Source: CAZNPH01 sp964574985 (GTDB lineage Bacteria > Bacteroidota > Bacteroidia > Bacteroidales > SM23-62). Taken from it: DNA of 64,000 nt. Below the pieces are notes generated by a model, which worked only from the letters and a program-made list of their open reading frames with translations, searched no databases and was not told the DNA's origin. Position 1 is the first letter of the stretch. Every line of letters starts with the position of its first letter. The stretch spans positions 1 to 64,000 of the forward strand of contig CAZNPH010000011.1 in the NCBI GenBank assembly GCA_964574985.1, in the 5' to 3' direction. Positions 42,332 through 50,124 of the stretch are shown in pieces. Position numbers and translations under genes: made by a program.

Positions 42332-43421
42332 CACTACTGTCCCGTTTAAAAATGGGCCAGTATGGTTAAAAAGTTAATAATTAATTTGTTACAAAGTTAT
42401 ATTTTTTCAACGATTCGAAATTTACTTTTATGGCGAGATCGTAAAGATAATCGCCATGAATCACGGGAAAACAGTTTTTGCACAGCTTATGTCTATGATG
42501 CCAGAATACGAATTCGATAAATGTGTTGCCAGATACAATGGGAATCATCGGGTTCGTAATTTCACTTGCCGTGATCATCTCTATGTTATGGGCTTTGCTC
42601 AGCTCACTCAAAGAGACAGTCTTCGTGATATCGAGAACTGCCTGAAGTTGTGCCCATGGGCTACTTTCAGGAAAGGTAAAGGTGGTGTCAAGATGCACAC
42701 TTTGTTGGATCTCAGGTGTAATCTGCCAGTTTATGTATACCTGACCGAGGCTTTTATCCACGATGTCAGATTGCTGGACGAATTGTACATCGAGCCCGCT
42801 GCTATTTACGTAATGGATAAAGGGTACGTTGATTTCTACCGCCTGTTCAATCTTATCCATACAAAAAGAGCGTTCTTCGTAACCAGGGCTAAGGACAACA
42901 TGCAATTTGCTGTTGAAAACTCCAGCCCCACCGATCTGGAAACCGGTGTAATAAGTGATCAAATGATAAGACTGACAGGTTACAAATTTTCCAGAGAATA
43001 CCCTGAACCCTTCAGGATGGTTGTATATGAGGATTTCTCCACAAGTGTTGTTTACAGGTTCATAACCAATAACACTGAGTTCAACGCTCTTACTATCTCT
43101 GAACTCTACAGGGAGCGTTGGCAGGTTGAGTTGTTCTATAAGTTGATTAAGCAGCATCTAAAAATCAAATCTTTTTATGGCACCAGCCAAAACGCTGTAT
43201 TTTGCCAAATCTGGATTGCATTATGCATGTAATTTATCATCGCTATCGCTAAAAATGATATAATATTGACCAATCATTATATTCATTCTCTCAATTATGC
43301 GGCATAACTCCTTTTGAGAAAGTGCCTCTAAATGAACTCTTTAGCAAAACATCAATTTCCGTTTCAGTTGATGATTTTCCTAACTTGTTCAGTAACAACG
43401 ATATTTAACGGGACACTAGTG
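42332..43421. mobile_element. Degenerate IS4-family insertion sequence
   Basis: About 1090 bases bounded by imperfect inverted repeats CACTACTGTCCCGTTTAAA (left, from 42332) and CACTAGTGTCCCGTTAAAT (right end, read on the minus strand from 43421). It carries one decayed transposase. No target duplication is seen: the left flank is XRE sequence and the right flank is a hydrolase fragment, so one or both sides were altered after insertion. Confidence 0.75.
42456..43408 (+). pseudogene. IS4-family transposase remnant (DUF4372 N-terminus)
   Basis: The open frame (42456-43232) starts like IS4 transposases with an N-terminal DUF4372 domain: MNHGKTVFAQLMSMMPEYEF and MGFAQLTQRDSLRDIENCL. It then jumps to KLCPWATFRKGKGGVKMHTL. 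In intact copies about 85 residues lie between, including the first catalytic Asp (LDSTTIDLCLSLFPWA), so the first DDE residue is lost. The second Asp region (YVMDKGYVDFYRL) and the Glu region (YRERWQVELFYKLIKQHL) remain. After the stop at 43230-43232, two other frames continue with family-like sequence (IIAIAKNDIIL and TPFEKVPLNELFSKTSI) up to 43408. So the enzyme is dead. Confidence 0.8.
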
Positions 43422-43703
43422 GGCCTTTTTATAAAATTATTTGTTTCTTGCATTCTGGCAGTATCAAAAAAAAATTTCAAACCTGTTCTCGGTAGTTGCA
43501 TACAATACCGCTAATTGTTTAGAAAGAGCATAGTCAATGATAAATTCTGAATTTATAGTATTTCTTCTTGAATGTGTGAAGACAATCAATCCTTCTATTT
43601 TTCCCGTGTCTGGTAACCAAAGTGTATATCCTTTGTTAACTTTTGGAATGCTGATACCTTCAGTAAGAAGGATATCGCCATCTAAAGTTACGTACAATTT
43701 CAT
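43422..43703 (-). pseudogene. Alpha/beta hydrolase fragment truncated by the IS
   Basis: From the ATG at 43703: MKLYVTLDGDILLTEGISIP, KGYTLWLPDTGKIEGLIVFT, HSRRNTINSEFIIDYALSKQ and LAVLYATTENRFEIFF, then a stop. The frame is broken by a run of nine T; in the next frame DTARMQETNNFIKKA continues directly to the IS border at 43422. The hydrolase start is therefore intact, while the rest is missing. Family call rests on the VFTHSRR/NRFEFFF-type phrases from relatives, so moderate. It has lost its catalytic part. Confidence 0.5.
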
Positions 43704-43776
43704 AAAGATCAGTGCGCACGATCCGGGGCAGGTAAGAAATGATCCGGATTATTGGAAGGAACCGGTTGCGGACTGA
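43704..43776 (+). pseudogene. Unidentified C-terminal fragment
   Basis: A plus-strand frame ends SAHDPGQVRNDPDYWKEPVAD then TGA at 43774-43776. It reads like a true protein end (Asp/Pro-rich) but is cut off on its left by the hydrolase fragment. No family recognised. Confidence 0.3.
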
Positions 43777-43781
43777 AGGGA

Positions 43782-45398
43782 TTACTTGTCGTAACCGCCC
43801 ATGCCCAGTATTTCTTCCCAGTCCCGTACATGAACGCGTTCTGTCCAGGCATGGTATTTTTTTTTAAGCTGTTGAAGGAGTTCCGGTTTTTCGTCAGCCA
43901 GGTCATGCATCTCTGAGCGGTCTTTGCTCAGGTCATACAGTTCCCACACGCCGGTTCTCTGCCCTGTGCCCACCTTTTCCATTGTCTCATGAATTTCGTT
44001 GTAGAAACTGACCAGCTTCCAGTTGCCTTCCCTGACCGCCCGGTTGCCTTCATGTTCCCAGAAGATGATATGATTGTCTGCAAAGGCGGGATCCAGCATG
44101 GCCGGCATTAAGCTGTGGCTTTCCGTCGGCAGAATATTCCGTCCTTTAAAGGAATCCGGGTAATCAACATCTGCGGCATCCAGGCAGGTGGCCATCAGGT
44201 CTTTCACATGGCCTGCCTGTTGGCGGTTGACGGTGCCTTTTGGTACATGGCCGGGCCAGTGCACGATCAGGGGTGTGGCGATGCCCCCTTCATGAACCCA
44301 GTGCTTGAACAGGCGGAAAGGGGTGTTGCTTGCATTGGCCCAGGGCAGCCAGTACCCCTGATAGGAATCCGGGTGACCGGGGGGCTCATCCTCCCTGCCT
44401 TTGCCCAGGGGTTCGGCACATCCCCCGTTGTCACTCAGGAACATGATCAGTGTATTTTCATATTGGCCGGATGAGCGCAGGACATCAAGCATATGGCCGA
44501 TCCCTTTGTCCATCCGTTCGACCATGGCCGCATACACCGCCATGCGAAGATCCATGTCATCCGGGTCGGTTTCCTCTGTCCAGGGGTGGCTGTCCTTGTG
44601 TCTTGGGGTAAGGGAAGCTTCACGGCCGGGAATGCCGAGTGCCTTCTGTTTTTCATAACGCCGGTGCCGCAGCTCATCCCAACCCATGAGATAGGAGCCA
44701 CGGTACTTTTTAATATCTTCGGGCCAGGCATGGAGGGGCCAGTGGGGAGCGGTGAAAGCCAGGTAAAGGAAAAACGGCCGGTCTTTGCCGGCTTCCCTGA
44801 TGAAACGTGCGGCATATTTAGCGAAATAATCAGTCGAATAGAAATCCCCGGGCAGTTCCTTAACCGGTTCACGGTCCAGATGGATTGTCCCTTTTTCCGG
44901 GTGGAAATAATGGCAGGCACCCCCATTCAAACCATAGAACCGGTCAAATCCCCGATCCGGTGGCCTCTGCCCTTCAGCCGCCCCGACGTGCCATTTCCCG
45001 CTCATAAATGTTTGGTAGCCTGATCGTTTCAGAATTTCCGCAATGGTTACGCACCGGTTGTTGAGAAATCCCTGGTATTCCGGGATGTGCCGCACAGGTT
45101 TGTTGTATTTGTTCATGGGCTGCATATAACCGACACCTGTCTGATGTGGATAGAGTCCGGTTAAAAGGGAAGCGCGGGTGGGGCAGCACCGGCCGGCATT
45201 GTAAAACTGTGTGAAACGCATGCCACCGGCTGCAAGTGCATCGAGATTCGGTGTATCGATCTCTCCTCCGTAACAACCGATATCGGAAAAACCCATGTCA
45301 TCGGCCATGATGATGATGATGTTGGGTTTGTCCTGTGTGCTTGCCTGAATGCCCAGTCCAAGGCCAACAGCAAAGCAGAGGAATTTATTACGTCTCAT
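43782..45398 (-). CDS. Sulfatase, formylglycine type (arylsulfatase-like S1)
   Basis: A 538-residue exported sulfatase with an N-terminal signal (FLCFAVGLGLGIQAS). The active-site motif CxPxR reads CCPTRASLLTG, so Cys71 would become formylglycine. Metal-binding residues are in IIIMADDMGFSDIG and LSDNGGCAEPLG. IDTPNLDALAAGGMRFTQFY is typical of S1_4-like members (subfamily inferred from memory). It would desulfate a sugar in the periplasm. Its stop lies 4 bases from the unidentified fragment, and its start lies 4 bases from the GH43 stop, so it follows GH43 in one transcript. The sulfatase maturase is not in the window. Confidence 0.9.
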   Translation of the reverse strand: MRRNKFLCFAVGLGLGIQASTQDKPNIIIIMADDMGFSDIGCYGGEIDTPNLDALAAGGMRFTQFYNAGRCCPTRASLLTGLYPHQTGVGYMQPMNKYNKPVRHIPEYQGFLNNRCVTIAEILKRSGYQTFMSGKWHVGAAEGQRPPDRGFDRFYGLNGGACHYFHPEKGTIHLDREPVKELPGDFYSTDYFAKYAARFIREAGKDRPFFLYLAFTAPHWPLHAWPEDIKKYRGSYLMGWDELRHRRYEKQKALGIPGREASLTPRHKDSHPWTEETDPDDMDLRMAVYAAMVERMDKGIGHMLDVLRSSGQYENTLIMFLSDNGGCAEPLGKGREDEPPGHPDSYQGYWLPWANASNTPFRLFKHWVHEGGIATPLIVHWPGHVPKGTVNRQQAGHVKDLMATCLDAADVDYPDSFKGRNILPTESHSLMPAMLDPAFADNHIIFWEHEGNRAVREGNWKLVSFYNEIHETMEKVGTGQRTGVWELYDLSKDRSEMHDLADEKPELLQQLKKKYHAWTERVHVRDWEEILGMGGYDK

Positions 45399-45402
45399 AT
45401 GC

Positions 45403-46881
45403 TCAGTTTTTCAGGATTCGGTAACGGAAATATTCAAATCCAGCCTCTCCCTTACCAAAAACAAATAGGGCAGCTCGTACAATGCCTTTCCGGGAGATCT
45501 CCACGCTCGGTTGCATCAGGTCCCAGCTGCCGTCTCCTTGTTGAACGTAGAACCGGACATCCTGGCGGTCGTTCACGATACGGAACACGGCACAGTGGGT
45601 TTTCAGATCCGGTTCTTCGGTGTTCCGGTAATCCCGATAATTTTTCTGCAGGCGCAGGACCTGGCCGGTTGCATCGATGGAAAGGCCGATGAATTCATCC
45701 GGGGAATCAAACAACATCAGTCCCCCGCGGGCCTTCCCCGAAACTGTGACCCGGGTCTCGATCTCATAAGCCGGATCCCGGGGAATGACGGTCAAAGGGC
45801 GTGAATGTCCCGGATCCTCACCCTCACCTTTCAGGGAAAGTATGCCGTTCTCGATCCCGAACCGCCCAGGATCAATGTGCTCATAGAATTGCCATTGAAT
45901 GCCCAATTTTTCATTTTCAAATTCGTCGCTTAACGGCATGTCGATAACAACCGGCTTATCCCATCCGGCAGGCCGGTTACCGGATGCTTGATACCATCCG
46001 TTCTCTGTCCATTCAATGGGTTCGATCAGCGTGGATCGCCCCAAAGTTCTGTACCCGTTGCGAATGCCGTGCAGGATGCAAAACCATTGCCCTACGGGCC
46101 CTTCCACCAGCGAGCCATGACCCTTGGACCACCAGTCTTCTTCACGTGACCAGGTATGGATCACGGGATTGTATGGCGAACTCTCCCAGGGGCCGAGCGG
46201 GGTTTCCGACCGGAATGAGGTGACCATATGGCTGGTTGAAGGACCGAATGTGCCACCCTGAGCCGTGGTGAGGTAAAACCAGCCGTTTAATTTGGTCAGT
46301 TTCGGGGATTCCAGGCAGAAACACTCGATTGCCCAGTCCCCGGGGATGGGCCATCCTTCGTGGACCTTTTCGGGTTTGCCTGCTGCATGGAGTCCGTCAT
46401 CCGTAAGTTCAACGGCATGGCCGCCGGACAAGTGCAGGTAGCGGTTTCCATCATTTGCGGTTGCATGTCCCGGATCAATATGTCCCACACCGACAGCCTG
46501 GGGTTCCGACCAGGGGCCGGAAATTTTGTGGGCAGTAACCACCCAGTTCGAAAAACGGTCACCTGTAACACCCGGAAAATAAAGATAAAAGCGGCCTTCA
46601 TGCCAGATCAGCTCCGGTGCCCAGATGCTTCCCTCAAAATTGGTTACGGCATGGGCAACCGGCTTCCAGAACTGCAGATCTTCCGATTCCCAGATAAGGA
46701 GTCCGGGCTGGTACCGGAAGCTTGAATGGGTAAGATAATATTTGCCCTCATGCCTGAGAACGGCCGGATCGGGGTGGTTTCCCCCGAACAATTGACGTGC
46801 CTGCGTCGGATGAGGTTTTTGTGCCCGGAGTTGAATGGCGGTTCCCAGGATGACAAGGATTAATAAGAATTTTTGGATCAT
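45403..46881 (-). CDS. GH43-like glycoside hydrolase with C-terminal beta-sandwich
   Basis: A 492-residue exported protein (signal FLLILVILGTAIQLRAQ). Residues about 25-310 form a five-bladed GH43 propeller: GGNHPDPAVLRHEGKYYLTH (catalytic base Asp), SIWAPELIWHEGRFYLYF (pKa-modulating Asp/Glu region) and ECFCLESPKLTKLNGWFYL (general acid Glu). Residues about 320-490 form a beta-sandwich (LSDEFENEKLGIQWQF, GGLMLFDSPDEFIGLS) as in beta-xylosidase or arabinofuranosidase members. ATG at 46881 is chosen because a signal peptide begins there. A TATCTTTG box lies at 46946-46953. Together with the following sulfatase it forms one operon. Exact specificity is uncertain. Confidence 0.85.
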   Translation of the reverse strand: MIQKFLLILVILGTAIQLRAQKPHPTQARQLFGGNHPDPAVLRHEGKYYLTHSSFRYQPGLLIWESEDLQFWKPVAHAVTNFEGSIWAPELIWHEGRFYLYFPGVTGDRFSNWVVTAHKISGPWSEPQAVGVGHIDPGHATANDGNRYLHLSGGHAVELTDDGLHAAGKPEKVHEGWPIPGDWAIECFCLESPKLTKLNGWFYLTTAQGGTFGPSTSHMVTSFRSETPLGPWESSPYNPVIHTWSREEDWWSKGHGSLVEGPVGQWFCILHGIRNGYRTLGRSTLIEPIEWTENGWYQASGNRPAGWDKPVVIDMPLSDEFENEKLGIQWQFYEHIDPGRFGIENGILSLKGEGEDPGHSRPLTVIPRDPAYEIETRVTVSGKARGGLMLFDSPDEFIGLSIDATGQVLRLQKNYRDYRNTEEPDLKTHCAVFRIVNDRQDVRFYVQQGDGSWDLMQPSVEISRKGIVRAALFVFGKGEAGFEYFRYRILKN

Positions 46882-46945
46882 GGGTGAATAAAAAATGGTT
46901 TTGGGTCTCTTTCCAGTAATGAAAATATTGTATGATAGATATGAA

Positions 46946-46953
46946 CAAAGATA
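46946..46953 (-). promoter_or_regulatory. Bacteroidota -7 box upstream of GH43 (TATCTTTG)
   Basis: TATCTTTG on the minus strand matches TAnnTTTG, about 65 bases before the ATG at 46881, and supports that start. The -33 element is unclear. Confidence 0.5.
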
Positions 46954-47075
46954 ATAACCTGATCTGTTTATACGGGCAGAGATGCATGACATGGCCGGTA
47001 TGGAGGCCGGAATACGTGACAGCATGATTGACGGGAGATCATATGAAGAAAGGATACCGGGGATTTCGGGTCATT

Positions 47076-48464
47076 TTAGCCCTCAAAGAAATCCTTGTCT
47101 TCTTCACGCAGGTAGCGGCGGGCTTTTTCAATGTCGAACCCGACACCCAGTCCGGGCCTGTCCCAGACTTCAACGTGCCCGTCTTTTACGATCGGGTCGG
47201 GCAGCCCCGTTACAATGTCGTACCACCAGTCTGGTTTTGCCACCGGGTATTCAAAAGCGATGAAGTTCCCGGGCAGTGCGGCAGCGGCCTGCACCTGGGC
47301 GGCCAGACCGATCAGGCCGTCAAAAATGCCGTGGGGTGCAATAAGAATCCCATGCAAATCCGCATATTCGGCTACCCATTTCAATTCGGCAATGCCTCCC
47401 ATATCGGCAGGATCGGGTCCGATGATCCTTACCGCATGCTGTTCGATCAACTCACGGAAGTTTTGCCTCAGGTACATCTGTTCGCCGGTATGTATGGGTG
47501 TGGTGGTGCTTTGGGTGACCTCCCGGTACAGGTCAGCCATTACATAGGGGGTGTAATCACCCGTGATGAGATCCTCCAGCCACATGATGTTCATGGGTTC
47601 CAGTGCCCTGGCCAGGCGGATGGAATCCGGCACCGTGTGTCCCGGTCCGCAGTCCAGCGCCAGACCGACTTCGTCACCCAATACCTCTTTCATGGCCCCG
47701 ACACATGCGATGATGTGTTTCAGCCCTTTCTCTGTCAAAAGGCCGCGATTGGGGTGGGAAACCCTTTTTGACGGACCGGCAGCCTGTTGACGGTCGTTTT
47801 GGGCATCCTTTGGCGGACTGTCGATATGAACCGGTTCCCCGTAGAAGAAGTCTGGAACACTGGCGGGCATGTTGGTGTGAAAGCCGATCGCCTCCTTGAT
47901 GATGGTAAAATTTTCGCCGGAGGCTTTCATTCTGGCCACATCCTGTGCATAGTCTTCGGGCTGATGTCCGGTCCTGGGAAACCTTACACCTCCGTTGTAG
48001 ACACGCACGCGATCACGGATCTTGCCGCCCAGCAGTTTATAGACAGGAACTCCGGCGGCTTTGCCGGCGATATCCCAGAGTGCCATCTCGATGGCACTCA
48101 CTGCACTGCCCCATGGCTTATAACTGCCGAGACGGCGGATTTTCAACATCACGCGTTCAACATCCGTGGGGTTCAACCCCACAATGTAATCCTTGTAAAA
48201 CAGCACATAAGGTTTCAGATAGCTTTTAACCCTTTCTGCCTGTCCGTAGCCGCTGATCCCTTCATTTGTGGTGATACGGACAACCGGACTGTCACCCAGA
48301 ATGGCGCATTTGAGACCGGTAATCCTGATCTTCCTGAGAGTCGTGGAACCCATTGCCAGATGCGGCATCATGCAGGTTCCCGCCAGGATACCCATGGAAG
48401 CAGCCAGGGATTGTTTCATAAACATCCGGCGGCTGAAAGTGTTTTTCATAGATTGTTTGTCCAT
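47076..48464 (-). CDS. Enolase-superfamily sugar-acid dehydratase-like protein, exported
   Basis: A 462-residue protein of the mandelate racemase/galactonate dehydratase branch. The three metal ligands are Asp271 (ALDCGPG), Glu297 (MWLEDL) and Glu328 (HTGEQ), with His378 in IAPHGI as a likely acid/base. A Tat motif (SRRMFMKQS) precedes a hydrophobic segment ending near MGSTT, so export is predicted; most family members are cytosolic. Residues about 196-240 form an insertion (FYGEPVHIDSPPKD, NDRQQAAGPSKRV). Substrate is unknown; neighbours GntP and GH43/sulfatase suggest a sugar acid. A later start at Met6 (48449) would not change the signal. Confidence 0.85.
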   Translation of the reverse strand: MDKQSMKNTFSRRMFMKQSLAASMGILAGTCMMPHLAMGSTTLRKIRITGLKCAILGDSPVVRITTNEGISGYGQAERVKSYLKPYVLFYKDYIVGLNPTDVERVMLKIRRLGSYKPWGSAVSAIEMALWDIAGKAAGVPVYKLLGGKIRDRVRVYNGGVRFPRTGHQPEDYAQDVARMKASGENFTIIKEAIGFHTNMPASVPDFFYGEPVHIDSPPKDAQNDRQQAAGPSKRVSHPNRGLLTEKGLKHIIACVGAMKEVLGDEVGLALDCGPGHTVPDSIRLARALEPMNIMWLEDLITGDYTPYVMADLYREVTQSTTTPIHTGEQMYLRQNFRELIEQHAVRIIGPDPADMGGIAELKWVAEYADLHGILIAPHGIFDGLIGLAAQVQAAAALPGNFIAFEYPVAKPDWWYDIVTGLPDPIVKDGHVEVWDRPGLGVGFDIEKARRYLREEDKDFFEG

Positions 48465-48643
48465 ATTTTATGTGGTTTTAATGAGTTGGCAATTAACTGA
48501 TGCCTTGATAGTGAATTTTTTCAGATCAGTCCGGGCTTTTTCAATGGAATGTTTCTTGTCATTGGTTATGGTTTATGTTTTTATGAGCCGTCATTAAAGG
48601 TTGTTCAGGTTTTGGCCATATTGCGTTCTTTTTGTCAGCCGGC
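48465..48643. other. Intergenic between dehydratase-like gene and gntP
   Basis: No ORF, RNA or clear terminator recognised. The two flanking genes are on the same strand. Confidence 0.4.
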
Positions 48644-49984
48644 TCAGAGAAACAGGCTGATGATAAGTGCCATCAATAATCCAGAGAAAGCAATGATGGT
48701 TTCCATGATCGTCCAGGATTGAAAAGTTTCTTTTTCTGTCAAACCACAATATTTGTTTACCAACCAGAACCCAGAATCATTTACGTGAGATAAAATGGTG
48801 GATCCGGAGGCAATAACGATAACGTACAGAGCCAGAAGAGGACCTTCAATCCCCATGGTGGAAATTACAGGAGCCAGTATACCCGAAGCGGTTACCATGG
48901 CGACCGTGGACGATCCCTGGATTATACGCACCGCGCTGGCAATCAGAAAAGCAAGGATCAATGGAGGCAATGACGAATCATTCATGAAATCAGCCAGCAT
49001 ATTCCCCACGCCTGAATCAATCAATACTTGCTTGAACACACCCCCTGCCCCGGTAATTAAAATAATGATCCCTGCAGGTTCCAGTGATTTCGTCAGGTAG
49101 GATTCAATTTCTTTTTTTGTATATCCCTGTTTCCTGGCCAGTAAAATGATGGACAGCAAAACGGTGATAAGAAGGGCTACAACGGGATGTCCGGCAATAT
49201 TTGTAACAACCAGGACTTTATTTTCAGGATCCAGCAAAAATTCACACAGGGTGTTTGTAATGATCAATACCAAAGGAATAAGTATCAAAACAATAACTGT
49301 TTGAAAGGACGGCAGCTTTTTTCCTTTTTTCAGGCTGTCCATATGCATATACCCGGGTATGCCCTTTCTGATCTTTTTTGAGATTATTCTCCCGAAAAGG
49401 GGTCCGCTTAAAATTACCGTAGGTATGCCGGCTATAAACCCGAAAATAATGACCCATCCCAGGTCGGCATTCATCAGATTTGCCACGGCTATCGGACCGG
49501 GCGTCGGCGGTATAAAGGCATGCGTGGTTGCCAGTCCGGCCAGCAAAGGAATGGCAAACAATAAAAGAGATTTCCCCGATTTTTTTGTCAGGCCATAAAC
49601 AAGCGGTACGATGATGATGAAACCCACATCAAAAAAAACGGGAATGGCCACCAGAAAACCGGTGATGGTCATGGCCCAGCTTGCATTTTTTTCCCCGAAT
49701 TTCTCCAAAATCGATTTTGCCAGTCTTTCAGCTCCGCCGGAGATCTCCAGCATTTTTCCGAACATGGATCCCAGACCGACCACCAGTGCAATAAAGCCCA
49801 GGGTATTGCCCATGCCGTCTATTACGGATTTAATAACCGATTCAAAGGGCATCCCCGCACCCAGTCCGACCAGCAAACTGACTAGCAACAATGCGATAAA
49901 GGCATTCAGCTTCAGCTTCATCACCAGCCAAAGCAAAAGAACAATGCCCAAAACAGAAGCCAATATGAGTTGAGCCGGGTTCAT
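48644..49984 (-). CDS. GntP-family gluconate/sugar-acid permease
   Basis: A 446-residue inner-membrane transporter with about 12 hydrophobic segments. Family marks are GIVLLLWLVMKLKLNAFIAL at the start, TTHAFIPPTPGPIAVA and HVNDSGFWLVNKYCGLTEKE near the end, which match gluconate:proton symporters of the GntP family. Expected to import gluconate, an idonate or another sugar acid, consistent with the enolase-family gene downstream. The open frame extends eleven codons to a weaker start; ATG at 49984 (MNPAQLILASV) is preferred. It is divergent from the GH/FGE-like gene at 50125. Confidence 0.9.
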   Translation of the reverse strand: MNPAQLILASVLGIVLLLWLVMKLKLNAFIALLLVSLLVGLGAGMPFESVIKSVIDGMGNTLGFIALVVGLGSMFGKMLEISGGAERLAKSILEKFGEKNASWAMTITGFLVAIPVFFDVGFIIIVPLVYGLTKKSGKSLLLFAIPLLAGLATTHAFIPPTPGPIAVANLMNADLGWVIIFGFIAGIPTVILSGPLFGRIISKKIRKGIPGYMHMDSLKKGKKLPSFQTVIVLILIPLVLIITNTLCEFLLDPENKVLVVTNIAGHPVVALLITVLLSIILLARKQGYTKKEIESYLTKSLEPAGIIILITGAGGVFKQVLIDSGVGNMLADFMNDSSLPPLILAFLIASAVRIIQGSSTVAMVTASGILAPVISTMGIEGPLLALYVIVIASGSTILSHVNDSGFWLVNKYCGLTEKETFQSWTIMETIIAFSGLLMALIISLFL

Positions 49985-50124
49985 ATTTGAAATTTTTTGA
50001 AAAAAAGCAAAATACACAGAATATTTTAAATTTGCAGTAGGCTCAGTATTATATCAGGTTTGGTATTTGGAAAAGTGGGGGTTTTATGTATGCTTACTGG
50101 CCATATATTCATAAATCTTTCATC

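Noticed and set aside
40753..43421. tRNA-Arg as an integration site of a genomic island
   Set aside because: I found no repeated tRNA 3' end downstream and no integrase in the window.
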